Source of the DNA: Isoetes taiwanensis
Lineage: Eukaryota; Streptophyta; Lycopodiopsida; Isoetales; Isoetaceae
NCBI GenBank assembly: GCA_021234155.1
Contig: JAJEKV010000021.1
Coordinates: forward strand, 12,461,760 to 12,525,759
DNA length: 64,000 nt
Reading direction: 5' to 3'
The notes under the pieces are model-generated. The model made no database searches. It was not told the origin of the DNA and saw nothing but the letters and a program-made list of their open reading frames with translations. Shown piece by piece: positions 10,923-20,010 of this stretch. Numbering within the stretch: position 1 is the stretch's first letter; the number at the start of each line of letters is the position of its first letter. The translations under genes and the position numbers were made by a program.

Positions 10923-11197
10923 GACCCTGGGTGAGTATGATAAAGGATCCTTTTATAGAATTTGTTGTGGTTCATGTGGCAAAAGGAGTTATTTTAGCTT
11001 GAGTACTAAATTAACGTATTAAAGAATCTGCATTTTGAGATGCTTATGTGAAGGCTTAGGTGAGCGCTAAATTAAAGTATGAAAGAATCTGAAATAGAAT
11101 CTATTATTCATTATGTGAACATCACCACTCTACTTGTAAATTATTAACTCAATATATCCTTAAACTAGTAATCGATACATTTATCAGCACTAAACCT

Positions 11198-11650
11198 TCA
11201 TATAACCATAATATAGGTTAAACAGAGCTGAAACAAACCTACACTAAGGTTACTGATGATTTTTTTTTTTTTTAATTGAATGGATAAGGAAACCTGATAA
11301 GCATCCAAGTCCTCATCTACATCCTGTGTCTCATTGACATTTAATGGAGATCCATAGTCATCTTGACGTCTATTTCCCAACTATAATGTCAATTTTTTGT
11401 AACCCAACCTATCATTCCTGTTATAAAAGCCCCTTTTCTGACCATAGCCATCTCTACCACCACGGTTATCCATCGAACAGAGTTTACAATCCTCCTCTAT
11501 CTCAAACTCTTCAAATTTGCGCCTAAGGTCCGCGCAGTTAAGCTTTTCTTCCTCAAACCCCGAAGTTTCGCGGCCATCTCTGGGGTGCGATTTTCCAAAA
11601 ATATATAGATCCTCACAATCTCTCACACATATCGGCAGAGCTATACTCAT
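11198..11650 (-). pseudogene. Possible gene fragment, acidic and RG/Y-rich, unknown
   Basis: A minus frame starts at 11650 (MSIALPICVRDCEDLYIFG) and carries LRRKFEEFEIEEDCKLC followed by a DNRGGRDGYGQ stretch, which faintly recalls an RNA-binding splicing protein. It ends at 11381. A second frame below it (RRQDDYGSPLNVNETQDVD, ending in a CAG/GTTTCC donor near 11293) looks like its continuation. The sequence between the two is only about 28 bases, too short for a normal intron, so the gene is probably frameshifted or a fragment. I do not assign a function. Confidence 0.3.
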
Positions 11651-11993
11651 AGTGCCCGCTCGTTTTCAATACTAGGTATGGATATTATTCCATTTAATTC
11701 TGGCAGCTAAACCATTGACCGCAACGACTTCTTTGGCTCTAAGGAATATTTCATAGAATATTAATTAACCCGACCAAATAAACTATTGTTTTAACCTTTA
11801 GTCTTATCCAAATATGTATTCACCTTTGTGTATTTTCAGTCTACTTCCTATCAGCTATGCTATTAACATCCATAGGACTGCATATGCCTATGCCCTAATT
11901 ACCTGGAAACGTCTTGATTTAACACAAAACATTGAACTTATTGGTCATTACCCTATCTGGCTACACTACCAAATAAAATGCCCGTAATTATAC

Positions 11994-12022
<29 letters not shown>
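11994..12022. repeat. Poly(A) run
   Basis: 29 consecutive A on the plus strand. It could be the tail of a retroposed copy inserted in plus orientation, with LINE-like sequence just beyond. Confidence 0.85.
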
Positions 12023-12026
<4 letters not shown>

Positions 12027-12477
12027 GGCTGCCCAAAAATGACATCGAAAAGAGGGAGTGCAGTAAGAACAACATTATGGAGAAGAAAAAAGACCCAATG
12101 AATACTCCAAACCACATCTCCTTGGATAAGAATTGGACTCTTACCATTAAAAATGTTGATCTCTCGGTTAAGATCAACATACGTATTGTTACTCTATCCA
12201 TCTCGAACTTCCATTCTAATGGTACTTACAATGAAGATGGGGCACACATGAAGGAGCTCATTGAGCCATTTGAGGGTGAATTTATAAAGAACTATGATGA
12301 GCTTGATTGGCAGCATGTTCATATAAGAAAAATGGCAGAGGTAAGAAAAAAAAAAAGGAAAAAAAAAAGAAAAGAAAAAATCTTATCTTGGACTTGTAAG
12401 GGTAAGTCCAAGAAAATTGGCCATCCAATCTATAGTGGCTAAGGGCTTCTACAAGTGTTAATATGCATGTATCAATT

Positions 12478-12800
12478 AAGACGATCACTTGGAATGTCCA
12501 AGGTATCAGTAGTTTAATCAAAAGGGAGCATTTGAAGGTTTGGGCCCCAGTATTATCCCTTGCCAGCTAGAATGACTTGAAGCAGGTGCAGAAAGCCTTC
12601 TTAGCTCGCACATTTTGGGTAAAGTCCACATTTCCTTATCAGATCCTGCTGCATAAAATAGGTTTCTTGCCCCTCCAATGGGCTGCATTGAACCCACATC
12701 ATCTACTTTCAGAAAATGGCCAGTATGGGCGATGCCCATCTCTCCGACCTTGCTTATGTCGTGGCGATATTGAACATTGCTTTGTCTTGTGTGACAATGT
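12478..12800 (+). mobile_element. LINE fragment with internal deletion
   Basis: The plus strand begins with TITWNVQGISSL, the conserved start of the LINE endonuclease domain. After about 25 codons it jumps to a frame reading QVQKAFLARTFWVKST and PYQILLHKIGFLPLQ. The latter matches the region after the reverse transcriptase in the LINE at 20010-23504 (QVQKAFLVRALEVKSTVPYQ). The whole middle of the element is missing. It is a dead copy of that LINE family, in the opposite orientation to the long one. Confidence 0.6.
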
Positions 12801-13350
12801 TCATAGGACATAAGCATGGATTAAGGCTCGATTTCAGTCACATCTTAACAGTCAGCAAATTCTCCTTGGTTCACTCCTTGGACGTTGGCCAAGACTTAAG
12901 AAGTTAGCGTTTCATATTGCAGGAGCACCTGCTGGGTCATTTGGAAAAGCCAGTGCCACCTAGTGTTTAAAAAAGATTCTCCCTACTCCAGATCAAGAAC
13001 TTTGGGAGATTAAGGATAGATTGTATGATCAGTATATGGTGTCTACATTTTCTGATGATGATAAAGATGAGGTTTGGGGATCTATCTTCATCTCATCTAA
13101 TACTACTTCATGACTTTTTTAGTTGTTAGTATGATACGGAGCAAGCACGGGGGAGTGGTCCACGGCGAATGGGTTATTGGAATTATGGCAAATACTATGT
13201 AAATGTTATTCCTAAGGTCACCTAATAATATAAAGAGGCATAGGATAACATAGCATGTGGGGGGTAAAATAAAAAACGTCGGCGGCGACTACAGCGGCTG
13301 CCTTAGCGGCAGGGGAAAACAACAAATGGAAGCGAGGAGACCAGAGAGAG

Positions 13351-14628
13351 ATGGATCCGGGAGACCTGTTCTGCTGTGACAGACCTGTTCCGCAGACAGA
13401 GGGCCCGCAGACGAGTTCTGCGGTGGCAGAAACACAAAGGAAAGTATCACAGGTAGGTGAGGCAGGCCACGATCTTGGGAGGTCATTCCACGGCTCCAGC
13501 TTCACAGAAATTCCACTACAAGCTTCGATTGCAGCATTGGGGGCAAAAGCCCCAAATTCTGGAGATACTCTTTGCAATTTTGAATTAGGCACAGAAGGCC
13601 CATTGAGTTTTAAGAACGAAGAAGGAAATGTGGCAGGGAGTACCTCTGCAGTAGGGAGAAGTGTAGGAGACGTATCGGCACTACAAAAATCGAAATCAGC
13701 CGTCTTGGGGACCGAAGATGGTAGGAGCAAAGGAACACCAGTGCAATACAATGACACAGGACTGATGGGGCAGAGAAAATCGGGCATGGAGGGTAGTAAG
13801 AACTCCTTCAGCCAGGGAAGTAGAGGAAGCTTCTCTTCAAGGGCAGAGCAGGGGGCTACCACGAACCACGCAGCTGGCCATGGGGCTTTTGGTCCCCAAC
13901 AGGGTGAAGGGGCATTCGGTCCCCAACAAGGTTCTAAGGAACTGCCAGCACCCATCGGTGGGGCTTATAGTTCACTCGTATCACAAGCCCCAAGGAATAG
14001 TGCAACCAACGGAATCGATAAGATCATGATGGAAGCTGAAGCAGATGATAATCAAGCATACCCAAAGGACTTAAACAGAGGTAAGATTTTTTCTTCTACA
14101 TCTGTAGATAAAGTGATCTTTCAGTATCAGAAACAGGATAGTCAAGCAGGCAAAGTAAGAGTAGGGGAAGATCGGAGCCCGGCTAGTGGTAATGCAAGGA
14201 GTAATGCAAGGGAGGCTTGGAAAAACAATGACACGATAGCAAGAGTTAACAAGCCTAGATTCTCAGAGTGGATAAAGAATAAGATGCCAACAGAAACAGC
14301 CAGGAGTTTGAGAGTAGATGCAGCACTTAAAATAGTAGAAGCTGGTTTTGCTCAAGACCTGGGCAAACTGAACAAAGGCCAACTTGAAGAAAATGGAACT
14401 GAAAGTGCTGGAAATATGGAAGTAGACGAGGAGTCTAACTATCCAATAGCAGAGATAGATCATGGTATGCACGTAAAAGTGGTGGAGAACCTGGTATCGC
14501 GATCTGTCATTGGTTTCTTTACAGGAGGATTCCTGGACCTCCGAAAACTGGAATACTGGCTCTCAGCACACCTGAAGAAATTATTCCGTGTTGCTACAAC
14601 TTCCCAATTATACATGAAATATACATGA
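13351..14628 (+). CDS. LINE ORF1-like protein (425 aa), truncated element
   Basis: A 425-codon open frame, much the longest in the window. The N-terminal 220 residues are low-complexity (G, S, Q, A rich) with a duplicated GAFGPQQG unit at about residues 170-190. A basic and acidic middle follows, then a C-terminal segment containing VVENLVSRSVIGFFTGGF and LRKLEYWLSAHLKKLF. That end resembles the DUF4283-type RNA-binding region of plant L1 ORF1 proteins, where a VGRF motif is followed by a WL...HW pattern. It stops just where the domain should continue, and no zinc knuckle or ORF2 follows, so the element is 3'-truncated. The minus-strand 245-codon frame across the same bases is its shadow. Family assignment is an inference. 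Confidence 0.45.
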   Translation: MDPGDLFCCDRPVPQTEGPQTSSAVAETQRKVSQVGEAGHDLGRSFHGSSFTEIPLQASIAALGAKAPNSGDTLCNFELGTEGPLSFKNEEGNVAGSTSAVGRSVGDVSALQKSKSAVLGTEDGRSKGTPVQYNDTGLMGQRKSGMEGSKNSFSQGSRGSFSSRAEQGATTNHAAGHGAFGPQQGEGAFGPQQGSKELPAPIGGAYSSLVSQAPRNSATNGIDKIMMEAEADDNQAYPKDLNRGKIFSSTSVDKVIFQYQKQDSQAGKVRVGEDRSPASGNARSNAREAWKNNDTIARVNKPRFSEWIKNKMPTETARSLRVDAALKIVEAGFAQDLGKLNKGQLEENGTESAGNMEVDEESNYPIAEIDHGMHVKVVENLVSRSVIGFFTGGFLDLRKLEYWLSAHLKKLFRVATTSQLYMKYT

Positions 14629-15757
14629 ATCGTATCATAGTATATGTCCTTCAAAAAAAAGGGGGGCAATCTTGATCCTAACCTTCGCAAAAGTACCTTA
14701 AAACAATACAAAACTAATCGTGCAGACTTTTTTGGACAAAAATAGTGTTTGACATTTCAGATTCTAGTTTTGCACAATGTTGTCCTTATCTTTCTTTTTC
14801 AAAGGTTTAAGCCTTTGGAATTGAATGGACTTATAATATGTTTGTGCTCAATAGTCATGCTCAGGTTCGATTCTTGAGGGGCAAAATTAATGTATTTTTG
14901 CATTGCTAAAAATATGTACAAGTTCAAATCTTGTTGGTTATTATCATAACCATTGTGTATGTTTTATGGTTTAAAATTTAAGTTTTAATGCATCTTAACA
15001 TATGGTAGTCTAGTTTAAGGATTTCAGATTTGAGGGCTACCATGGTTTGATCCCTAAAAACACAAGGATACCAAATTTCACTAGAGAGCAGATTAAATAT
15101 AAAGAAGCTGGTATGTGGTATAAAAAGCTTTCAAACTTTACTTAAAAGCTTTCAAATTCAAAGATGACCTTTAAGTAAAGAGGAGCTTTATAACATCAAA
15201 TTCAACAGATCTAAAAGGTATTCCACTTAGATGTTCGCGATTCATGGGTTCTGCATGCTTGACAGTTTTTTTATTGAAATACGTTGATCTCCGAGTAAAC
15301 AGCAATTTGCTGAGCTGATTCAAATGCATAGAGCTGATTCAAATGCATAGGAGGTATGCAATCAACTAGTGAACAATATATTTTGTCTTTGATATGAAAA
15401 TAAAGTAAAATGTTCTGCTTATCGCGCACTGATGAAAGATCACACACATGATTTTGGTATCTCAAATCTGCCCTACACAGTTCTTATTTCACAAACTGCA
15501 AAGTTGTTACATTCGTTTAATAGACCTGACCGAGTTTACAAGGTCTAGGAACTAGATAAATGCATATCCGAGCAAAATCTATCAGGCCTGCATGTAATCT
15601 TTGTCTTTCACATCATTTTCTTCCATAAATTATTTATCAGACTGTCAGACTTCCTTCCATTCGTAAGTTACAGAACAGTTTCACATGCACTCCTCCTTTC
15701 TCACGGATCTGTGAGAATTTTGTGAATAGAATTTCGTAAGAGGCCACAAAACGTCAG
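14629..15757. other. AT-rich intergenic DNA downstream of bL28m
   Basis: No gene seen. It includes the 3' flank of the bL28 gene, which ends at 15758 on the minus strand. Confidence 0.45.
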
Positions 15758-16638
15758 TCAATCATCATCTTTTTCTTTTTCCTTATCCTTGATTGACATC
15801 CTCTTTCGCCATAGATCCCTTAGCAAATCTAACTCTTCAGTTGAAATAGTTTTCTCCTCTCCAACTTTAGCTGCTTTCTCTTCTTGAAAGACCGATATTT
15901 TCCCTTTCTTATCTATTCCTTCAACTGGCTTCTTTGATGCAGCCAGCAGTTTGTTATAACCAAGTAAACGTATCTTTCCCATGTTCTTATAAGCATCTGT
16001 GATAGTTTTCTTCCACTGTAAACAACGTTCATTATCAAGCTTGCGGTCTGGAGTATTCATCAGATACTCATCAATGCCACCTGCCTTGTCGATGCATCGA
16101 AGAGCATGTGTTGTAATATTAACTCGAATATGATCCCCCAGTATTAGACTATACAACCTCTTTTTCTGAACATTAGGCTTCCAAGTACGCCTTGTTCTGT
16201 ACATGATTATGATTTACATGTCAATAGACCAAACAAATCCAAAACAGGTAAAAGCAATGCCGTAAATCACAAAGCCAGATAAGAAAATGCAGGAGTTATT
16301 AAAAAAAAGCAATAATCATGCCAGCTTTGATCTATCTATTGAAGAGAAAAAAAATATTATTCCTGCAATATCTGTGAAGAGCATAAGGCAAGTGGAGTTT
16401 CGGGGGCAGGAGAAGGAAGATAAATGAAAGTATTATCCTAGACAAACCAGGATATGGAGGGATGATCCACCACATGGAATTTGACATTATGCAAAATATA
16501 CACGATCGACTTATCAGAAATAATTTGCACTTACTTGTTACCGCCATCTTCGCTGACCCTATTTCCAAACTGAATGTGACGCCCTGCAAAAATGCCACGT
16601 TTGGCCCTGCCCATCACCACTCTCGCTTTGCCTGCCAT
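15758..16638 (-). CDS. Mitochondrial-type large-subunit ribosomal protein bL28 (180 aa, 2 exons)
   Basis: A structural protein of the large ribosomal subunit, most likely mitochondrial. Exon 1 (16535-16638) gives MAGKARVVMGRAKRGIFAG then RHIQFGNRVSEDGGNK. It ends at AACAA before a consensus GTAAGT. Exon 2 (15758-16196) follows a GTACAG acceptor and continues TRRTWKPNVQKKRLYS, then NITTHALRCIDKAGGIDEYL. The RAKRGIFAGRH, GNRVS and RRTWKPN blocks are the bL28 signature, and THALRCIDKAGG is characteristic of plant mitochondrial L28. The exons sum to 543 nt with stop. The C-terminus is a charged K/E/D-rich tail. An apparent start at 16204 is only the intron end reading open. The N-terminus is shorter than mitochondrial homologues that begin about 30 residues earlier, so import would rely on the basic start. 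It sits alone, flanked by transposons. Confidence 0.92.
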
Positions 16639-18324
16639 ATCCGAGCTACGGAGACCGGTGCGAACTAGGGTTCCCAAAACTTTTAATTAGATCCTTCGTT
16701 TAGGGCATGGCATTGAACACGAAAGAGGTGTTTTAGCAAAGTTTTGGGGTAAAGAGTTATTACTATTTTTTGGGGCAAGGGGGCAACCCTCCTCTTGTTG
16801 GAGGTTGGAGGGTGGAGTGACGTTTTGAAGGCCTTGATTTGTTCTATGCCATAGAATATTTTGTATAAGCGGTTGCGATCGGTTGGGCTTTTTTAGGGTT
16901 TTTGTGACCCGCAGTGACAGTTAGAAGGCAACGATCCGTTTGGGATGTGCCTGACGGTAGAGATTGTTTGGGCCTACGACAGTGGCATGAATGAGCTCCT
17001 TTCTTTCGTTTCGGCTGATCCATGGCAGTGGAAGCAGAAGGGGAAGTAGGGGAAGCACCGTTAGCAAAAGTCCCATTCAGAAAAAGAGCAGCCCTGACCA
17101 GCAGAAAACAAGCCGGGAGCCTCGCGTGGAAGTTTTGGAGGATTTGAAGCAGCAGCACTAGGACCCATAACTGGCCATATCGCTTCCGATCTCGAATCTA
17201 AAATATTGCCTTCTAAGAAAAAACAAGCCAAGAAGAACTGAAGGAAAAAAGATTGAAATTCAGAGACAACATTTTGTTGCCACAGATTTCCCAGGCAACC
17301 AAAGACTACACAAGCATGCAAGCGATTTGAGGCAGGTAAGTAGAAACCTTGTGCTTCAGGGGAGCAGTGAAGGCATCACTGCTGATATTCTTAGCGCTGC
17401 ATTAACTTTTTCTAAGGAATGTAACATGTCAGAAGTTTTACTACAGATACTAGTCTGCCATAAATTTAGCAAATAAGCTTGTTGTTTGATCTGTGAGGTT
17501 CTTTCAGATTGTGTTCATTTCGCAGGAATAAAATGTGACAGCGACTGTAGTCATTCATAAAAATGTGATTGTAATAACCTCTTCTTCCATAGACAGATAC
17601 AACGTTTACTCAAATTCTATTGCAGGATCTAATATGCATAAATAACTCCAGTTTTTGGCAGATTTCTTGCACCTTTACTTATGTGGACTGCTCCAGTATT
17701 CACCACAGATTTTCTGCTGGTTCTTTCCCACACCTATTTCAAGTTGTTATGCATGGCTTTAGGTCAAATCTAATTTCACATATTACAGTATTCAGTTTGA
17801 TCCCAATCACTAAAATGCTTATATGAAGATGTTCAATCTATGGTGTCCAGATTATTGGCATAAATGAATATGGTATACAAACTTCTAGATGAAGCTCTAA
17901 ATGCACATTCATTGTTCAAACTCACCAAGTAGTACATAGTAATGCAATACATCAACTTCTCTTATGTAATAATGCAGCATTCTTTACTACTTTGTTTCGT
18001 GTACATGGCCAGCCTTTGTAACGAAAGTCATAAGCTTCCGTATTATTCATGAGTGTTTTAACTTTATCTTTATTCGTCTTCTTCATACATCATCTCTTCG
18101 GACATTCCCTTCCTTAGCTCTCTCAGGATACATGACTACAATTGGTTTTAGAGGGCAACCCATCATTGCGTTAGCAACTTGTTAATTTTTGGACCTAGGC
18201 TTTTTTTTATCGTTCGTTAGAAAAATTACGTATTATATAAAATTTGTTATGAAAATTTTACTTGGGCCTTTACAGGCCGTAAGGCTTCTTTTGGAGGGAT
18301 CCAGGACGGTACTTGATCACGAAA
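16639..18324. other. bL28m promoter side and intergenic DNA
   Basis: A plus ORF at 17021 (starting MAVEAEGEVGEAPLAKV, with FRKRAAL in its middle) begins about 380 bases upstream of the bL28 start and could be the first exon of a divergent gene, but it ends after 41 codons. I give it low weight. Beyond 17400 I see only AT-rich sequence. Confidence 0.3.
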
Positions 18325-18732
18325 TCAATACGGGGTAATACTTGAGTATACCATCGGGCCTGGCTCTGCAGTGAAAGCAGCAAAATCTTGCAACTCTGGG
18401 GCTCCTTTCTCCAATAAAGGAGCAAACCAATTTAGAGCTGGCCCTATGAGGAGAGAACCAATCAGCCCAACTTGTTCCTGGGCCGTGGGATATCTGTGAG
18501 GGTGGAGCTGGATCACAAGCCTGATCTGATTCAAAAAACTATGGAGCTTGGACCAAGTGCCGTCAAACTTCTCTGGCAGGCTGATCTTAGGCTCTGATAG
18601 CCTCAATCCAAAGCTAGAAGCATATTCATGTGAAGCAACACGTTCCTTAATCTCTTTAATGTCGAACTGCAACTGCTGGCATACTTGAACAAGCTGCTGG
18701 ACCTGCTGTAATAAAGTCAATTCCTTCCCCAT
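18325..18732 (-). pseudogene. LTR-retrotransposon gag fragment (Ty3/gypsy, chromovirus-like)
   Basis: The minus frame starts at an ATG at 18732 (MGKELTLLQQVQQLVQVCQ), a coiled-coil-like N-terminus. It then reads PEKFDGTWSKLHSFLNQIR, a capsid signature in which a P-x-F-x-G motif is followed by a FL-Q helix. The segment VGLIGSLLIGPALNWFAPLL is the second conserved capsid helix pair. After TAEP the frame shifts and stops. No zinc knuckle, protease, reverse transcriptase or integrase follows at lower coordinates, so the element is truncated inside gag. The longer frame to 18786 has extra upstream codons that lie in the leader. Confidence 0.75.
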
Positions 18733-19019
18733 AGATATAAAATCACCAAATACGAGCAAAAAAATGCTTAGGATCAGAGCAGGCAAGAACTGGTAAGGGA
18801 TTCCGGTTCAAACTATCATGAACCTACGCGAAAACAAGGAAAATACGTGGAAAATACGCAAGAAATATAGAAGAAATATGCCAAGATCGGCAAAGAATCT
18901 GATATATGAACAGGAATCAAGAGTACAGTGGCCCGAAGGCAAGCGGGAACACGAGACAGATGCCTAGAAGGCTCAAGACTGACGTTGAACTGGAACGGTT
19001 CGACAAGAAGGAGATGCCT

Positions 19020-19029
19020 CCTTATATAT
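19020..19029 (-). promoter_or_regulatory. TATA box of the LTR
   Basis: The minus strand reads GATATATAAGG, about 70 bases downstream of the heat-shock element, a spacing normal for an inducible promoter. Confidence 0.6.
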
Positions 19030-19096
19030 CTAGGCCAACGGTCAGAATCGCGCCACTCCAATGGATGAGATCATGCCAAGTGTTGCGCATACATGT

Positions 19097-19120
19097 AGGT
19101 TCTAGAATATTCTAGAACCT
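19097..19120. promoter_or_regulatory. Perfect four-module heat-shock element (24-bp palindrome)
   Basis: The sequence is a perfect 24-bp palindrome. Its core reads TTC-TA-GAA-TA-TTC-TA-GAA (19100-19117), four alternating 5-bp modules with no mismatch to the heat-shock-factor consensus. It lies upstream of the TATA box of the LTR. Heat-responsive LTRs with such sites are known in plants (the Arabidopsis copia family ONSEN). Confidence 0.75.
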
Positions 19121-19187
19121 CCTGGAAATAGCCCCACATATGAGAAAGATATGAGAGTGTCTTTAGTAAATATTGGTAGCGCACTTG

Positions 19188-19262
19188 GCAAAGGTGTATG
19201 ACTCGCAATTGGAAAGTTTTGAATTCAAACCCTGTCTTGTCCAACTACCCTTTGCATCCGTG
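19188..19262 (+). repeat. tRNA-derived SINE-like head
   Basis: It contains GTAGCGCACTTGG, close to a pol III A box, and TTTTGAATTCAAACC, close to a B box, at about the expected spacing. A CCA end and a full cloverleaf are missing, so this is not a tRNA gene. Body and tail of a SINE are not obvious. Confidence 0.35.
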
Positions 19263-19855
19263 TGCTGACCATCTTTTATACATATGAGTATAATGTATAT
19301 GATACAAATATCCGTATGCTCGTCCCATATTCCCTTTCTTCGTGGATGCTTCCAACGATGACATGCAAAGTCATCAACGAGCTCTTGTGTTCTATTTCTG
19401 ACTCAATGATGTGCATGAACGAGACAGACATAGTATTGTTGTTGGAGCTCGATAATGCGCTGTCAAGGCCTTCTACCTCTATTTCTTCACAGTAAGGGAA
19501 ATCCGTATCGTTTAAATGTCGACTACCTCTGCACGTACATATCTCAATGCACTGCATTACATACTCTTGTGGGATGCCATGGTAGGTGAGCCCCACTTCC
19601 CATGCCTCTACAACATTTTGCAAGGTTGAGTGTGTAGATATATGGGATATTCCCATCCAAATGGGATAAGGGTACTAGCTGGCCCCACAAATCCACATAG
19701 GGCACCAACTTGTGAGGCCCAATGGCTTGCCTATACACCCAGTTATTTGAGTCCTCATTGCATGCTAGATCGGCATAGTATGCATCCCACTTCTGCATGA
19801 AGCACGTGTGCACTCTAATGGGTGTCCCATCACTTCTTGGTGGGTGGGTGGTAGA

Positions 19856-20010
19856 GAATAAGAATAAGAATAAGAATAGTTTTTTATCGTCCACTGAGAC
19901 CAATCGGCCTATGGAACCCATAAGGAGCGCAACAAACTTATTACTGTCCGGGTTAAAAAAACCCTCGCCCCGAAGGGTTTTCGAGGGAAAAACCGTGGCA
20001 GTAATAAGAA
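19856..20010 (-). repeat. 3' end of the long LINE: hairpin plus TTATTC-type tail (copy 2)
   Basis: On the minus strand the LINE ends with a hairpin (arms CCCTCG and CGAGGG around a GAAAACCCTTCGGGG loop), then a conserved block with CCGATTGGTCTCAGTGGACG, then about four TTATTC units. The tail is a short tandem repeat and not poly(A). This copy links the dispersed repeats at 1225, 32970 and 47196 to a LINE. Confidence 0.7.

Larger units (their letters stand above)
18810..19138 (-). mobile_element. Probable 5' LTR of the gag-bearing element
   Basis: On the minus strand this begins TGTGGGGC at 19138 and contains a heat-shock-type element (19097-19120) and a TATATAAGG box (19020-19029). It then has a pyrimidine-rich leader-like part and ends near CGTAGGTTCATGATAG about 90 bases before the gag ATG. 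That order (upstream element, TATA, transcribed leader, gag) fits an LTR promoter. I cannot fix the inner boundary or the primer-binding site, and no second LTR is present in the window. Confidence 0.55.

Noticed and set aside
13218-13955. 245-codon minus-strand ORF rich in P, S and L
   Set aside because: It is antisense to the 425-codon plus ORF, has no recognisable domain and reflects the GC-rich, low-complexity sense sequence.
15758-16204. Start codon at 16204 for bL28
   Set aside because: The codons before AACAAGG are intron sequence; splicing to 16535-16638 restores the conserved N-terminal half.
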